Below, one piece after another: positions 7,727-14,655 of a stretch of DNA of 17,929 nt. The position numbers and the translations under genes are program-made. The first letter of the stretch is position 1. Every line of letters starts with the position of its first letter. The DNA is from MGBC113645 sp036308445. GTDB taxonomy: Bacteria > Bacillota_I > Bacilli_A > Erysipelotrichales > Coprobacillaceae. The DNA is taken from contig JAXJVS010000032.1 of NCBI GenBank assembly GCA_036308445.1, positions 1 through 17,929 on the forward strand, given 5' to 3'. The notes under the pieces were generated by a model. It made no database searches. It saw only the letters and a program-made list of their open reading frames with translations, and had not been told where the DNA came from.

Positions 7727-8718
7727 CAATTGAATCAAGTTGTGATGAAATGTCAGTTGCCATTTTAAAAGATAAAAGAGAATTATTGTGTAATGTTGTT
7801 GCTTCACAGATTGATACCCATCGTATGTTTGGAGGAGTTGTCCCTGAAATAGCAAGTCGAATGCATGTAGAATGTGTTTCTACTGTACTCAAGACTGCTT
7901 TGAATGAAGCAAATATGAATATGAACGATGTTGATGCTATTGCTGTAACTAAAGGACCAGGATTAGTAGGTTCTTTACATGTTGGTATGCAGGCTGCTAA
8001 AACATTAGCTTTGGCTTATCATAAACCATTGATTGGTGTTCATCATATAGCTGGTCATATTTATGCTAATGAGTTAGTAGAAGATATTGAGTATCCAGCT
8101 TTATGTTTAGTTGTTAGTGGTGGACATAGTGAACTTGTTTATATGAAAGAAGAGTTTAGTTTTGAGGTTATTGGGGAAACTTTAGATGATGCAATAGGTG
8201 AAGCGTATGATAAAGTTGGTAGAGTTTTACATTTACCTTATCCTGGGGGTCCAGTGATTGATAAAATGGCAGGAGTAGGTAAACATAGTTATAAGTTACC
8301 TTTGCCTTTAGCTGATGATAGCTACAATTTTTCGTTTAGCGGATTAAAGTCAGCAGTTATTAATTTATCTCATAATGCCAAACAGCGAGGAGAAGAGATC
8401 ATAGCAGAAGACTTAGCATGTTCTTTCCAGGAAGTGGCATTAGAAGTACTTGTTTCTAAGACAGTTAAAGCAGCCCATGATTATCATGTTAAAGAAATAA
8501 TCGTAGCTGGTGGAGTCAGTGCAAATAAGGGATTAAGAAAGAAGCTAACAGAAGATAGTGATATTAAAGTCTTATTCCCACCTATGAGTTATTGTACAGA
8601 TAATGCTGCTATGATTGCTTCAGCAGGACGTATTATGTTTGAGAAAAAATTATTTTCTGCACTTGATTTATCGGCCAAACCGTCTTATGATTTAGAAGAG
8701 GAAAGTGTGGGTGAGTAA
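7711..8718 (+). CDS. tsaD: tRNA N6-adenosine threonylcarbamoyltransferase TsaD
   Basis: The catalytic subunit that moves the threonylcarbamoyl group from TC-AMP to A37 of tRNA. It has 335 residues, normal for Kae1/TsaD. Seen in order: ILAIESSCDEMSVAI, GGVVPEIASRMH (41-52), the metal-binding HHIAGH (His112 and His116), VVSGGHSEL (134-142), GEAYDKVGRVL, AGGVSANKGLR (266-276) and CTDNAAM (295-301), whose Asp297 completes the metal site. GGAGGG (7699-7704) lies 6 nt before the ATG. With tsaB and tsaE it forms three of the four bacterial t6A genes; tsaC, which makes TC-AMP, must be elsewhere. The stop codon falls within the start region of rex. Confidence 0.97.
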   Translation: MSIILAIESSCDEMSVAILKDKRELLCNVVASQIDTHRMFGGVVPEIASRMHVECVSTVLKTALNEANMNMNDVDAIAVTKGPGLVGSLHVGMQAAKTLALAYHKPLIGVHHIAGHIYANELVEDIEYPALCLVVSGGHSELVYMKEEFSFEVIGETLDDAIGEAYDKVGRVLHLPYPGGPVIDKMAGVGKHSYKLPLPLADDSYNFSFSGLKSAVINLSHNAKQRGEEIIAEDLACSFQEVALEVLVSKTVKAAHDYHVKEIIVAGGVSANKGLRKKLTEDSDIKVLFPPMSYCTDNAAMIASAGRIMFEKKLFSALDLSAKPSYDLEEESVGE

Positions 8719-9367
8719 TGTGGAAAAAAAGAATCCTAAAATATCAAAAGCGACAATGTCTCGTTTTCCTGTGTATTTAAAGGCTTTAAGAAAGATGCAG
8801 TTAGAAGGAAAAGTTAACTTTCTTTCTAGTGAATTAAGTGAGATTACTTCGATTTTAGATACAACTATTCGTAGAGATTTTGGTTTTTTACCAACTGAAG
8901 AAGGATTAGGTAAAAGGGGAATTGGTTATGAGGTTGATCATATTATTAATGCCTTGAATGATGTTTTAGGCTTAGGGCAAAATGAATCTATTATATTAAT
9001 TGGTGTAGGTAATTTAGGAAGTGCAATTTTAAAATATAATAGATGGCAATATAGTGTTGGGAAAATAGTTTGTGCATATGATAAGGATCCAAATATTGTT
9101 GGTGAACGATTTGGGGTTAAGATGTATCATATTGATGATTTAGAAGAAACATTTCCAGACAATTGTAATATTGCGATTTTGGCTATTTCACATGATGTTC
9201 AAGCGACTGTAGATCGTTTGATGGATTTAGGTATTAAAGGTATTGTTGATTTTACTCATACTCATTTTTTAGTAAGAGAAGGAGTAGAAGTACAACCAGT
9301 TGATGTTGTAGCTGCTATCCAAGAATTAGCTTTAAGAATGAAAGCAAATGATAAAAATGAAGAATAA
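8711..9367 (+). CDS. rex: Redox-sensing transcriptional repressor Rex
   Basis: A repressor that senses the NADH/NAD+ ratio and usually controls fermentation and respiration genes. An N-terminal winged helix (SKATMSRFPVYLKALRKM, with TIRRDFGF as recognition region) is followed by GKRGIGYEVDHI, a Rossmann domain with IGVGNLGSA (about residues 97-105) and the Asp of AYDKDP, which binds NAD ribose. The C-terminal helix is swapped between dimer partners in the family. The start is uncertain: GTG codons at 8705, 8711 and 8720 are in frame. 8711 is chosen because AGAGG (8697-8701) lies 9 nt away; 8720 gives the best match to family length. The overlap with tsaD suggests coupling. I found no convincing Rex site (TTGTGAA/TTCACAA) in the intergenic regions here. 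Confidence 0.94.
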   Translation: MSNVEKKNPKISKATMSRFPVYLKALRKMQLEGKVNFLSSELSEITSILDTTIRRDFGFLPTEEGLGKRGIGYEVDHIINALNDVLGLGQNESIILIGVGNLGSAILKYNRWQYSVGKIVCAYDKDPNIVGERFGVKMYHIDDLEETFPDNCNIAILAISHDVQATVDRLMDLGIKGIVDFTHTHFLVREGVEVQPVDVVAAIQELALRMKANDKNEE

Positions 9368-9379
9368 ATTTAAATTTTA

Positions 9380-9408
9380 TTGAAATTAATTAAAAAAAGT
9401 GATAATAA
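9380..9408 (+). promoter_or_regulatory. asnS promoter
   Basis: TTGAAA (9380-9385), a 17-nt spacer and TAATAA (9403-9408). The -10 is weak and neighbouring AT-rich hexamers (GATAAT 9401-9406, TAATAT 9406-9411) are alternatives. It lies directly upstream of the T-box leader. I see no clear terminator between rex and this point. Confidence 0.5.
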
Positions 9409-9420
9409 TATATCTACAGG

Positions 9421-9631
9421 TAATGATTTGAGAACACAATTCAACTTCATTTTAAAGAGAGTCTATATCTGGTGAAAGTAGATAAATGAAAGAAAAGTGG
9501 AACACTCAATGAACTAAACAGGAGAAATAAGAGTAGACTGTTTCGTTTGCCGCGTTAAGGTGTAAAGAGCATCGAAAGATGAATAAGGATGGTACCGCGC
9601 AAAGTCGTTCCTTTTAGGGAACGACTTTTTT
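9421..9631 (+). promoter_or_regulatory. T-box leader, asparagine type
   Basis: The antiterminator box AAGGATGGTACCGCG (9585-9599) is a near-exact T-box. The Stem I base is TTGAG (9428-9432) with CTCAA (9505-9509). The AGAGAG bulge region lies near 9455-9461. The specifier is AAC (9501-9503), followed by the usual A and then the lower helix; AAC is an asparagine codon, agreeing with the downstream gene. Uncharged tRNA-Asn would hold the antiterminator, in which AAGGA (9585-9589) pairs with TCCTT (9609-9613), excluding the terminator. Specifier placement was done by eye. Confidence 0.93.
9601..9631 (+). terminator. T-box terminator before asnS
   Basis: An 11-bp stem, AAAGTCGTTCC (9601-9611) with GGAACGACTTT (9618-9628), followed by more T residues. 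Its 5' arm competes with the T-box antiterminator. Confidence 0.93.
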
Positions 9632-9650
9632 ATTAAAGGAGGGGATTAGC

Positions 9651-11036
9651 GTGTTTGAATTTATGACTGTAAGAGAACTTTATGAAATGGTGATTTCTGG
9701 AGAAACTTATGAAACTGAAAGTTTAGAATATGTTGAATTAGAAGGTTGGGTACGTACTAATCGTAATAATGGTAAAGTAGGATTTATTGCTTTAAATGAT
9801 GGTACTTATTTTAAGAATGTGCAAATTGTATATTTAGAAGAAACTTTAAATAATTATGATGAAGCTAAGAGAATTTCTACTGGATCAGCAATTAAAGTAT
9901 TAGGTAAATTTAAATTAACACCTAATAGTAAACAACCATTTGAAGTAGAAGCTACTCAAATCATTGTAGAAGGAACTTGTGATGAAGATTATCCATTACA
10001 AAAGAAAAGACATACTTTAGAATATTTAAGAGAATTACCACACTTAAGAGTAAGAACAAATACATTTATGGCAGTATATCGTGTAAGATCATTATTAGCT
10101 ATGGCTATTCATGAATTCTTCCAATCTCAAGGATTTGTATATGTTCATACACCAATTATTACAGGAAATGATGCTGAAGGTGCTGGAGAAACTTTTACTG
10201 TAACAAATAGAGATGATGCTAATTATGAAGAAGATTTCTTCTCTAAACATGCTTCTTTAACAGTATCAGGACAATTACATGTAGAACCATTTGCATTAGC
10301 ATTTAGAGATGTTTATACATTTGGACCAACATTCAGAGCAGAAAACTCTAATACATCTACTCATGCTTCAGAGTTCTGGATGTGTGAACCTGAAATTGCA
10401 TTTGCTGATTTAGATGATGATATGGATTTAATTGAAGATTTAATTAAGTATTGTATTAAATATTGTTTTGATAATGCACCAGCAGAAATGGAATTCTTTA
10501 ATCAATTTATTGATAAAGGATTAGAAGAAAGATTAAAACATGTCTTAAATTCAGATTTCAAACGTTTAGATTATACAGAAGCTATTGATATTTTATTAAA
10601 ATCTGGTAAGAAGTTTGAAAATAAAGTTGAATGGGGTATCGATTTAGCAACTGAACATGAAAGATATCTATGTGAAGAAGTTGTTAAAGGACCAGTATTC
10701 TTAATTAACTATCCAAAAGATATTAAAGCATTCTATATGAGATTAAATGATGATGGTAAAACTGTTGCAGCTTGTGACTTATTAGTTCCTGGAATTGGTG
10801 AATTAGTAGGAGGAAGTCAAAGAGAAGAACGTTTAGATTATCTAGAAAGAATGATGGATGAAAAAGGTATGGAAAAAGAAGGACTTCAATGGTATCTTGA
10901 TTTAAGAAGATATGGTGGAGTTATGCATTCAGGATTTGGTGTAGGATTTGAAAGATTAGTTATGTATATGACAGGTATTTCTAACATTAGAGATGTATTA
11001 CCTTACCCAAGAACTCCAAGAAACTTAAAATTCTAA
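9651..11036 (+). CDS. asnS: Asparaginyl-tRNA synthetase
   Basis: A class IIb aminoacyl-tRNA synthetase charging tRNA-Asn with asparagine. It has 461 residues, the usual AsnS length. The N-terminal OB-fold anticodon domain (VELEGWVRTNRNNGKVGFIALNDG in two parts, residues 26-49) is followed by the catalytic domain. Motif 2 is seen as FRAENSNTSTHASEFWMCEP and motif 3 as GFGVGFERLVMY (near the C-terminus), ending in IRDVLPYPRTP. It starts with GTG at 9651, with AGGAGG (9637-9642) at 8 nt; the in-frame ATG at 9663 is too far from that site. Codon use is highly biased. Expression is set by the Asn T-box just upstream. Its own AsnRS makes direct tRNA-Asn charging likely. Confidence 0.97.
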   Translation: MFEFMTVRELYEMVISGETYETESLEYVELEGWVRTNRNNGKVGFIALNDGTYFKNVQIVYLEETLNNYDEAKRISTGSAIKVLGKFKLTPNSKQPFEVEATQIIVEGTCDEDYPLQKKRHTLEYLRELPHLRVRTNTFMAVYRVRSLLAMAIHEFFQSQGFVYVHTPIITGNDAEGAGETFTVTNRDDANYEEDFFSKHASLTVSGQLHVEPFALAFRDVYTFGPTFRAENSNTSTHASEFWMCEPEIAFADLDDDMDLIEDLIKYCIKYCFDNAPAEMEFFNQFIDKGLEERLKHVLNSDFKRLDYTEAIDILLKSGKKFENKVEWGIDLATEHERYLCEEVVKGPVFLINYPKDIKAFYMRLNDDGKTVAACDLLVPGIGELVGGSQREERLDYLERMMDEKGMEKEGLQWYLDLRRYGGVMHSGFGVGFERLVMYMTGISNIRDVLPYPRTPRNLKF

Positions 11037-11044
11037 AAAGTAAG

Positions 11045-11068
11045 GCTCGGAAAAATCCGAGCTTTTTT
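11045..11068. terminator. asnS terminator
   Basis: GCTCGGA (11045-11051) and TCCGAGC (11056-11062) with an AAAA loop, then TTTTTT. It abuts the stop codon of the convergent tauE-like gene (11067-11069); on that strand only CTTACTTTTT follows, so it probably serves both genes but is stronger for asnS. Confidence 0.88.
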
Positions 11069-11771
11069 AAATGTTATTTATAATTAAGGCAATACCAGAA
11101 ATAATTAGCATTACAATAACAAGTTTTTTAGTTGTTGTTTCATTCACATATTGACTGCACTTGATGCCTAAAGATAAACCAATAAGCATTAAAGGAAGAA
11201 GCAAGATAGCTTGCTTAATAGTATTAAAAGTAACAATACCTAATAAACTATATACAATAATTCTAAAAGTATTTTCAAATGTAAAAACCAAACAAATATT
11301 ACCTTTAAAAGATTGAGTATCATCAGTAACCTGATTCACATAAGCAGCTAACAGAGCACCAATACCATATAATCCACAAAGAAATCCTGAAAGAATACCA
11401 ATAAGAGTTAACATAGTCTTTGATTCTTTCTTCTTATCTTGAACCAACATTTCTATACCAATACCAATAATCACAAATCCAAATAATATTTTAATCAATT
11501 GTGTATCAGCATTTTTAAGGAATAAGATACCAGGAATATTTCCAATAATAATTAAAGCAATTAAAGGTAAACAGATCTTTAAATCTATATTTTTTCTTTC
11601 TTTATATGCCATGATGATATTTGGTGGATAACCAATTAATAAATCAACTGGTGATATATTAATATTATTATTTTGAAAGCTTAATATTGTAGAAAAGACT
11701 AATGTATTGGCAAAACCACATAATCCCTTCACAAAAAAAGCTAATATACTAGCGATAATCCATAATAACAT
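11067..11771 (-). CDS. TauE/SafE family membrane permease
   Basis: A 234-residue, very hydrophobic protein with seven or eight likely transmembrane segments arranged in two similar halves. Conserved TauE/SafE features are the early GLCGFANTLVFSTIL, the DLLIGYPPNI segment after helix 2, and the mirrored GILSGFLCGLYGIGALLAAY in the second half. Family members move sulfite, sulfoacetate, taurine-derived or other small organic anions, but substrate cannot be read from sequence. AGGGGGA (starting about 7 nt before the ATG, near 11779-11785) is the ribosome binding site. It has its own promoter, and neither neighbour indicates sulfur metabolism. The function beyond anion transport is open. Confidence 0.85.
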   Translation of the reverse strand: MLLWIIASILAFFVKGLCGFANTLVFSTILSFQNNNINISPVDLLIGYPPNIIMAYKERKNIDLKICLPLIALIIIGNIPGILFLKNADTQLIKILFGFVIIGIGIEMLVQDKKKESKTMLTLIGILSGFLCGLYGIGALLAAYVNQVTDDTQSFKGNICLVFTFENTFRIIVYSLLGIVTFNTIKQAILLLPLMLIGLSLGIKCSQYVNETTTKKLVIVMLIISGIALIINNI

Positions 11772-11795
11772 AAAATTCCCCCTAAACTATGTAGG

Positions 11796-11824
11796 ATTAT
11801 AACATAAAAACAATAATAGTAAAA
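11796..11824 (-). promoter_or_regulatory. Promoter of the TauE/SafE gene
   Basis: TATAAT (11796-11801, minus strand) has the extended element TGT just upstream, and TTTTAC (11819-11824) 17 nt further up. The -35 coincides with the T-tract of the preceding gene's terminator. Confidence 0.65.
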
Positions 11825-11842
11825 CGAGCTATTAAAGCTCGT
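11824..11842 (-). terminator. Terminator of the HAD phosphatase gene
   Basis: ACGAGCT and AGCTCGT form a 7-bp stem around a 5-nt loop that contains part of the HAD stop codon (TAA, 11832-11834). Only TTTT follows, so it is a modest terminator. Confidence 0.65.
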
Positions 11843-12599
11843 CTTTTGTTAAGATTCCAAAATGAATACAGGCATTTAAGATACCATCATTCTCTATGTC
11901 AGATGTTACATAAGAAGCACTGTTTTTCACTTCATCATTTGCATTTCCCATTGCTACACTATGGGGAACATGTTTAAGCATAGTAATATCATTACCACCA
12001 TCACCACATGCCATAACATTTTCTAATGGTATATTATAATAAGAAATGATTTTATCAATACCTTTATCTTTACCACCATCATTAGGAATAATATCTGCAA
12101 AAATATCAGTCCATCTTGCTGATTTACATCCTGGTAAATGTTTTAAAAATTCATCATCTTCTTCTGGCTGAATATAAGCCATGATTTGAACGATATCATT
12201 ATCAAATAAAGTATTATAATCAACAATATGACATTTTGAATCATATTTTGAATTGTTATATTTATTTCTATAAGAATGTTCTAATGATGCATATAAAACG
12301 GGTATATGTTTTTCTTCAGTGTATGGTATTAATTGTTTAATGCTTTCATGCGATATGTATTTTTCGAATATGATAGTTTCTTTATTGAAACAGTATTGTC
12401 CATTTGCAGTTAAATATCCATCAAAATCAAACATCTTTTTTACATGATCAATACTATTAACAGGTCTACCTGTGGCAATAAATAATTTTATTCCTTTTTT
12501 CTTTAATGCATGTAATGCTTTCTTTGTACTTTCCGGCATGTCATCTTTTCCATGTGGTACCAATGTTCCATCTATATCAAAAAATATTGCTTGTATCAT
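11832..12599 (-). CDS. Cof-type HAD-IIB hydrolase
   Basis: A 255-residue HAD-superfamily phosphatase. Motif I is FFDIDGTLV with nucleophile Asp8 and acid/base Asp10; motif II is ATGRP; motif III is the Lys of GKDKGIDKI; motif IV is CGDGGNDITML, supplying the metal-binding aspartates. The cap between motifs II and III has the C2B (Cof/YbiV) size. Members dephosphorylate sugar phosphates, pyridoxal phosphate or flavin precursors with broad specificity, so the substrate is unknown. GAGGGA (12605-12610) lies 5 nt before the ATG. It is transcribed alone from its own promoter. Confidence 0.92.
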   Translation of the reverse strand: MIQAIFFDIDGTLVPHGKDDMPESTKKALHALKKKGIKLFIATGRPVNSIDHVKKMFDFDGYLTANGQYCFNKETIIFEKYISHESIKQLIPYTEEKHIPVLYASLEHSYRNKYNNSKYDSKCHIVDYNTLFDNDIVQIMAYIQPEEDDEFLKHLPGCKSARWTDIFADIIPNDGGKDKGIDKIISYYNIPLENVMACGDGGNDITMLKHVPHSVAMGNANDEVKNSASYVTSDIENDGILNACIHFGILTKDEL

Positions 12600-12622
12600 A
12601 TCTGTCCCTCATTTCTTTTTTC

Positions 12623-12652
12623 ATTATATCTAAGAAATAATAGAATTGTAAA
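12623..12652 (-). promoter_or_regulatory. Promoter of the HAD gene
   Basis: On the minus strand TTTACA (12647-12652), an 18-nt spacer and TATAAT (12623-12628). It overlaps the end of the upstream gene's terminator T-tract. Confidence 0.65.
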
Positions 12653-12675
12653 TAAAAAGATGACATATGTCATCT
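12649..12675 (-). terminator. Terminator of the lipoprotein gene
   Basis: An 18-nt perfect palindrome, AGATGACATATGTCATCT (12658-12675), is followed on the minus strand by TTTTTATTT-type sequence. The stop codon TAG of the lipoprotein gene (12674-12676) overlaps its edge. Confidence 0.8.
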
Positions 12676-13111
12676 AATATTCACTACTTATGGCAGTTAT
12701 TTTCCATTCATTGTTCATGAATTCTAATAAGAAAGATAACTGTATTGTTTCATTACTTGTTCGAGAAGAATAAGGAGCTACCTCACCTTTATATGCTACT
12801 CTATATACAATATAATCATTGTTAGTAGCTGTATAAAAATAATCCTTAATCATTTTTTGATCAGTATCTATTTTTTCTATATTTATTAATTCAGCGTTTT
12901 TATGTCCGAAAAAAGCTTCTATCCCATCTATATTATTGAAATATTGCATCATGTTTTCATCACAATATGATTTCATATTTTCATAGTCTTCTTGTTGAAA
13001 AGCATCAAAAAAATGATTAATACTATCTTGAGAAGATGATGTATTTGAAAAAGTACAGCCAGTTAATACTAGCGTAAAAGTGAGTATTAGAGTAGCTAAA
13101 TATCTTTTCAT
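12674..13111 (-). CDS. Small secreted lipoprotein, function unknown
   Basis: A 145-residue protein with a clear lipoprotein signal peptide: MKRYLATLILTFTLVL then the lipobox LTGC, with lipidated Cys19. A Ser/Thr/Asn-rich linker follows, then about 115 residues with an early helix (SINHFFDAFQQEDYENMKSYC) and a C-terminal beta region ending in NEWKITAIS. That layout, a short helix with AFQQEDYENM and a closing W-K-I strand, resembles NTF2-like/DUF4878-type lipoproteins; this is a weak fold inference. AAAGGTG lies upstream of the ATG (13119-13128 region). It would be anchored to the outer face of the membrane. No neighbouring gene explains its role. Confidence 0.8.
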   Translation of the reverse strand: MKRYLATLILTFTLVLTGCTFSNTSSSQDSINHFFDAFQQEDYENMKSYCDENMMQYFNNIDGIEAFFGHKNAELINIEKIDTDQKMIKDYFYTATNNDYIVYRVAYKGEVAPYSSRTSNETIQLSFLLEFMNNEWKITAISSEY

Positions 13112-13134
13112 ATAATCACACCTTTCTTAAAACA

Positions 13135-13163
13135 AGAATATCATAAAGGTGTATATAAAGCAA
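13135..13163 (-). promoter_or_regulatory. Possible promoter of the lipoprotein gene
   Basis: TTGCTT (13158-13163), a 17-nt spacer and TATTCT (13135-13140) on the minus strand. Both boxes deviate from consensus, so this is tentative. Confidence 0.35.
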
Positions 13164-13187
13164 GAAAGGACTTCTTTGAGAAGTCCT
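13162..13187 (-). terminator. Terminator of the cysteine-rich protein gene
   Basis: AGGACTTCT and AGAAGTCCT (13167-13187) form a 9-bp stem with a 3-nt loop, followed on the minus strand by TTCTTG. The hairpin is strong and the T-tract short. Confidence 0.75.
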
Positions 13188-13194
13188 ATATTGA

Positions 13195-13476
13195 TTAACG
13201 ATGACAACAATTTTCAAATTCTTCTAATACTAAAGCAGCTTTAGCTCTTAAGTTTTCTTCTAATGTTGTAGCAGCGTTAAGGGCATTTAAAATTGATTCA
13301 TTGATAGCTATTAAATCATTGATATTGTTACTTAAACAAACTGCTCTTTGAAGTTTTTCTGCTTCAGCATTTAAAATATTAGCAAGTGCTGCTTCTTGCA
13401 TTGCGATAGATTGTAATAAAGCAATTAATGCACCACATCTATCGGCTGTTCTACATTCTTGATTACACATTCCCAT
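13195..13476 (-). CDS. Cysteine-flanked 93-residue helical protein, unknown function
   Basis: Starts at ATG 13474-13476 behind an almost perfect AGGAGGTGAG (13481-13490); an in-frame extension to 13554 would run through the promoter and ribosome binding site and is rejected. The 93 residues have six cysteines: C4, C8, C14, C47 and a terminal CC pair at 90-91 (ending CCHR). Between them are two Ala-rich amphipathic helices: LIALLQSIAMQEAALANILN with AEAEKLQRAV, then IAINESILNALNAATTLEENLRAKAALVLEEF in two pieces. There is no signal peptide. I recall similar small proteins with the EAALA-NAE-EK pattern in spore-forming Firmicutes, some near exosporium or coat genes; this memory is unverified. 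Possibly a disulfide-linked structural protein. The sigma-A-like promoter upstream does not look sporulation-specific. Confidence 0.85.
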   Translation of the reverse strand: MGMCNQECRTADRCGALIALLQSIAMQEAALANILNAEAEKLQRAVCLSNNINDLIAINESILNALNAATTLEENLRAKAALVLEEFENCCHR

Positions 13477-13510
13477 GTTTCTCACCTCCTTATATAACAT
13501 ATGAAAGAAG

Positions 13511-13538
13511 AATATAAGCAGTAAGGACGTATTACCAA
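13511..13538 (-). promoter_or_regulatory. Promoter of the cysteine-rich protein gene
   Basis: On the minus strand TTGGTA (13533-13538), a 16-nt spacer and TATATT (13511-13516), giving a short leader of about 30 nt before the ATG. Confidence 0.5.
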
Positions 13539-13668
13539 AGGAATGGCTAAACAATAAAAAATGATGAAAAGGACGGAATAATATGGCCTATAATAAACAT
13601 ATCTAGGACTATGATTTTGTGGGTGAATATGATATATTATGAAAGATATATACTTTTGGAGGTTGTTT

Positions 13669-14517
13669 ATGAAAGTTAAAGAGAATATTTGGGATTTTTT
13701 AGTGATTACTTTTGCGACACTTATAACAGCATGTGCAATCTTTTTCTTCCTCGTTCCTAGTCATGTATCAATAGGAAGTATTTCAGGTTTTGCGATAGTA
13801 TTATCTCATTTTATACCATTATCTGTTTCTGCTCTTACAATGATTATGAATATTGTTTTATTATTATTTGGATTTTTGACTATTGGTAGAGAATTTGGTG
13901 TAAAGACAGTATATACATCTTTAATGATACCAGCAATCATGGCAGTTTTAGAAATTATTTTTCCTAATAATCAGTCATTAACTGGTGATCAGGTTATTGA
14001 TGCTATTGGATATTGTGTATTAGTTAATATTGGTGTATCTATGTTATTTAATCGTAATGCTTCTTCAGGTGGAATTGATATTATTGCTAAGTTTTTAAAT
14101 AAATATTTTCATATGAATTTTGGTGCAGCAGTAGGATTAGCAGGGATGGCAGTTGCTTTATCATCAGCTCTTGTTTATGATAAGAAAACAGTTGTATTAA
14201 GTGTTTTAGGAACTTATTTTTGTGGATTAGTATTAGATCATTTTATTTTTGGTTCTAATATAAAGAAACGTGTATGTATTATATCTAAGAAACAAGATAA
14301 AGTATTAGCGTTTATTTTACATGAATTACATAGTGGAGCTACTAAATATCATGCTTATGGTGCTTATTCTGATGATATGCATGTTGAAATTAATACGATT
14401 GTTGATAAGAATGAATACTTAAAACTCATTCATTTTATTAATAAAATAGATCCAGATGCTTTCGTGACTGTATATACAGTCAATGAAATGATGTATAAAC
14501 CAAAAGAAATGAAATGA
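13669..14517 (+). CDS. YitT family membrane protein
   Basis: A 282-residue protein with five or six transmembrane segments (YitT_membrane/DUF161) in residues about 1-195, including FFLVPSHVSIGSISGFAIVL, NASSGGIDIIAKFLN and FCGLVLDHFIFGS. A C-terminal cytosolic DUF2179 domain follows (ISKKQDKVLAFILHELHSGA to DPDAFVTVYTVNEM). The conserved GATxxxxxGAYS turn of DUF2179 is present (SGATKYHAYGAYSDD). The family's transport or sensing function is unknown. ATG at 13669 has TGGAGG (13657-13662) at 6 nt; an in-frame ATG at 13639 lies upstream of that site and is not used. No clear -35/-10 pair was found in 13540-13650; TATAAT at 13589-13594 lacks a matching -35. Confidence 0.9.
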   Translation: MKVKENIWDFLVITFATLITACAIFFFLVPSHVSIGSISGFAIVLSHFIPLSVSALTMIMNIVLLLFGFLTIGREFGVKTVYTSLMIPAIMAVLEIIFPNNQSLTGDQVIDAIGYCVLVNIGVSMLFNRNASSGGIDIIAKFLNKYFHMNFGAAVGLAGMAVALSSALVYDKKTVVLSVLGTYFCGLVLDHFIFGSNIKKRVCIISKKQDKVLAFILHELHSGATKYHAYGAYSDDMHVEINTIVDKNEYLKLIHFINKIDPDAFVTVYTVNEMMYKPKEMK

Positions 14518-14520
14518 ATT

Positions 14521-14546
14521 AAGGTGCATCTTGCACCTTTTATTAA
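14521..14546 (+). terminator. Terminator of the YitT gene
   Basis: AAGGTGCA (14521-14528) pairs with TGCACCTT (14532-14539) with a 3-nt loop, then TTATTAATT. Confidence 0.8.
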
Positions 14547-14601
14547 TTAAAGTGACATAATAGCATAGAAATATGAAATTATAGATAGTTTATGATACTA
14601 T

Positions 14602-14625
14602 AGAAATGATTTGAAAATCATTTCT
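14602..14625. repeat. 24-bp inverted repeat over the SDR promoter
   Basis: AGAAATGATT (14602-14611) and AATCATTTCT (14616-14625) are perfect 10-bp arms around TGAA. The repeat covers the -35 hexamer at 14611-14616 and part of the spacer. There is no T-tract, so it is unlike a terminator and placed like a repressor operator. Confidence 0.6.
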
Positions 14626-14639
14626 CTTCTGGTTATACT
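14611..14639 (+). promoter_or_regulatory. Promoter of the SDR gene
   Basis: TTGAAA (14611-14616), exactly 17 nt and TATACT (14634-14639). Transcription would start about 14646, leaving a leader of only about 10 nt before the ATG at 14656. Confidence 0.7.
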
Positions 14640-14655
14640 AAATATGGGTGATTGT

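Noticed and set aside
7626..7892. Minus-strand open frame of 88 codons across the rimI-tsaD junction
   Set aside because: Opposite two certain genes; no ribosome binding site and no recognisable domain.
13489..13503. CATATGTTA on the minus strand, matching a sigma-K -10 (CATAnnnTA), upstream of the cysteine-rich gene
   Set aside because: The transcript would start inside the AGGAGGTGAG ribosome binding site, leaving the gene untranslatable. A sigma-A-like pair further upstream fits better.
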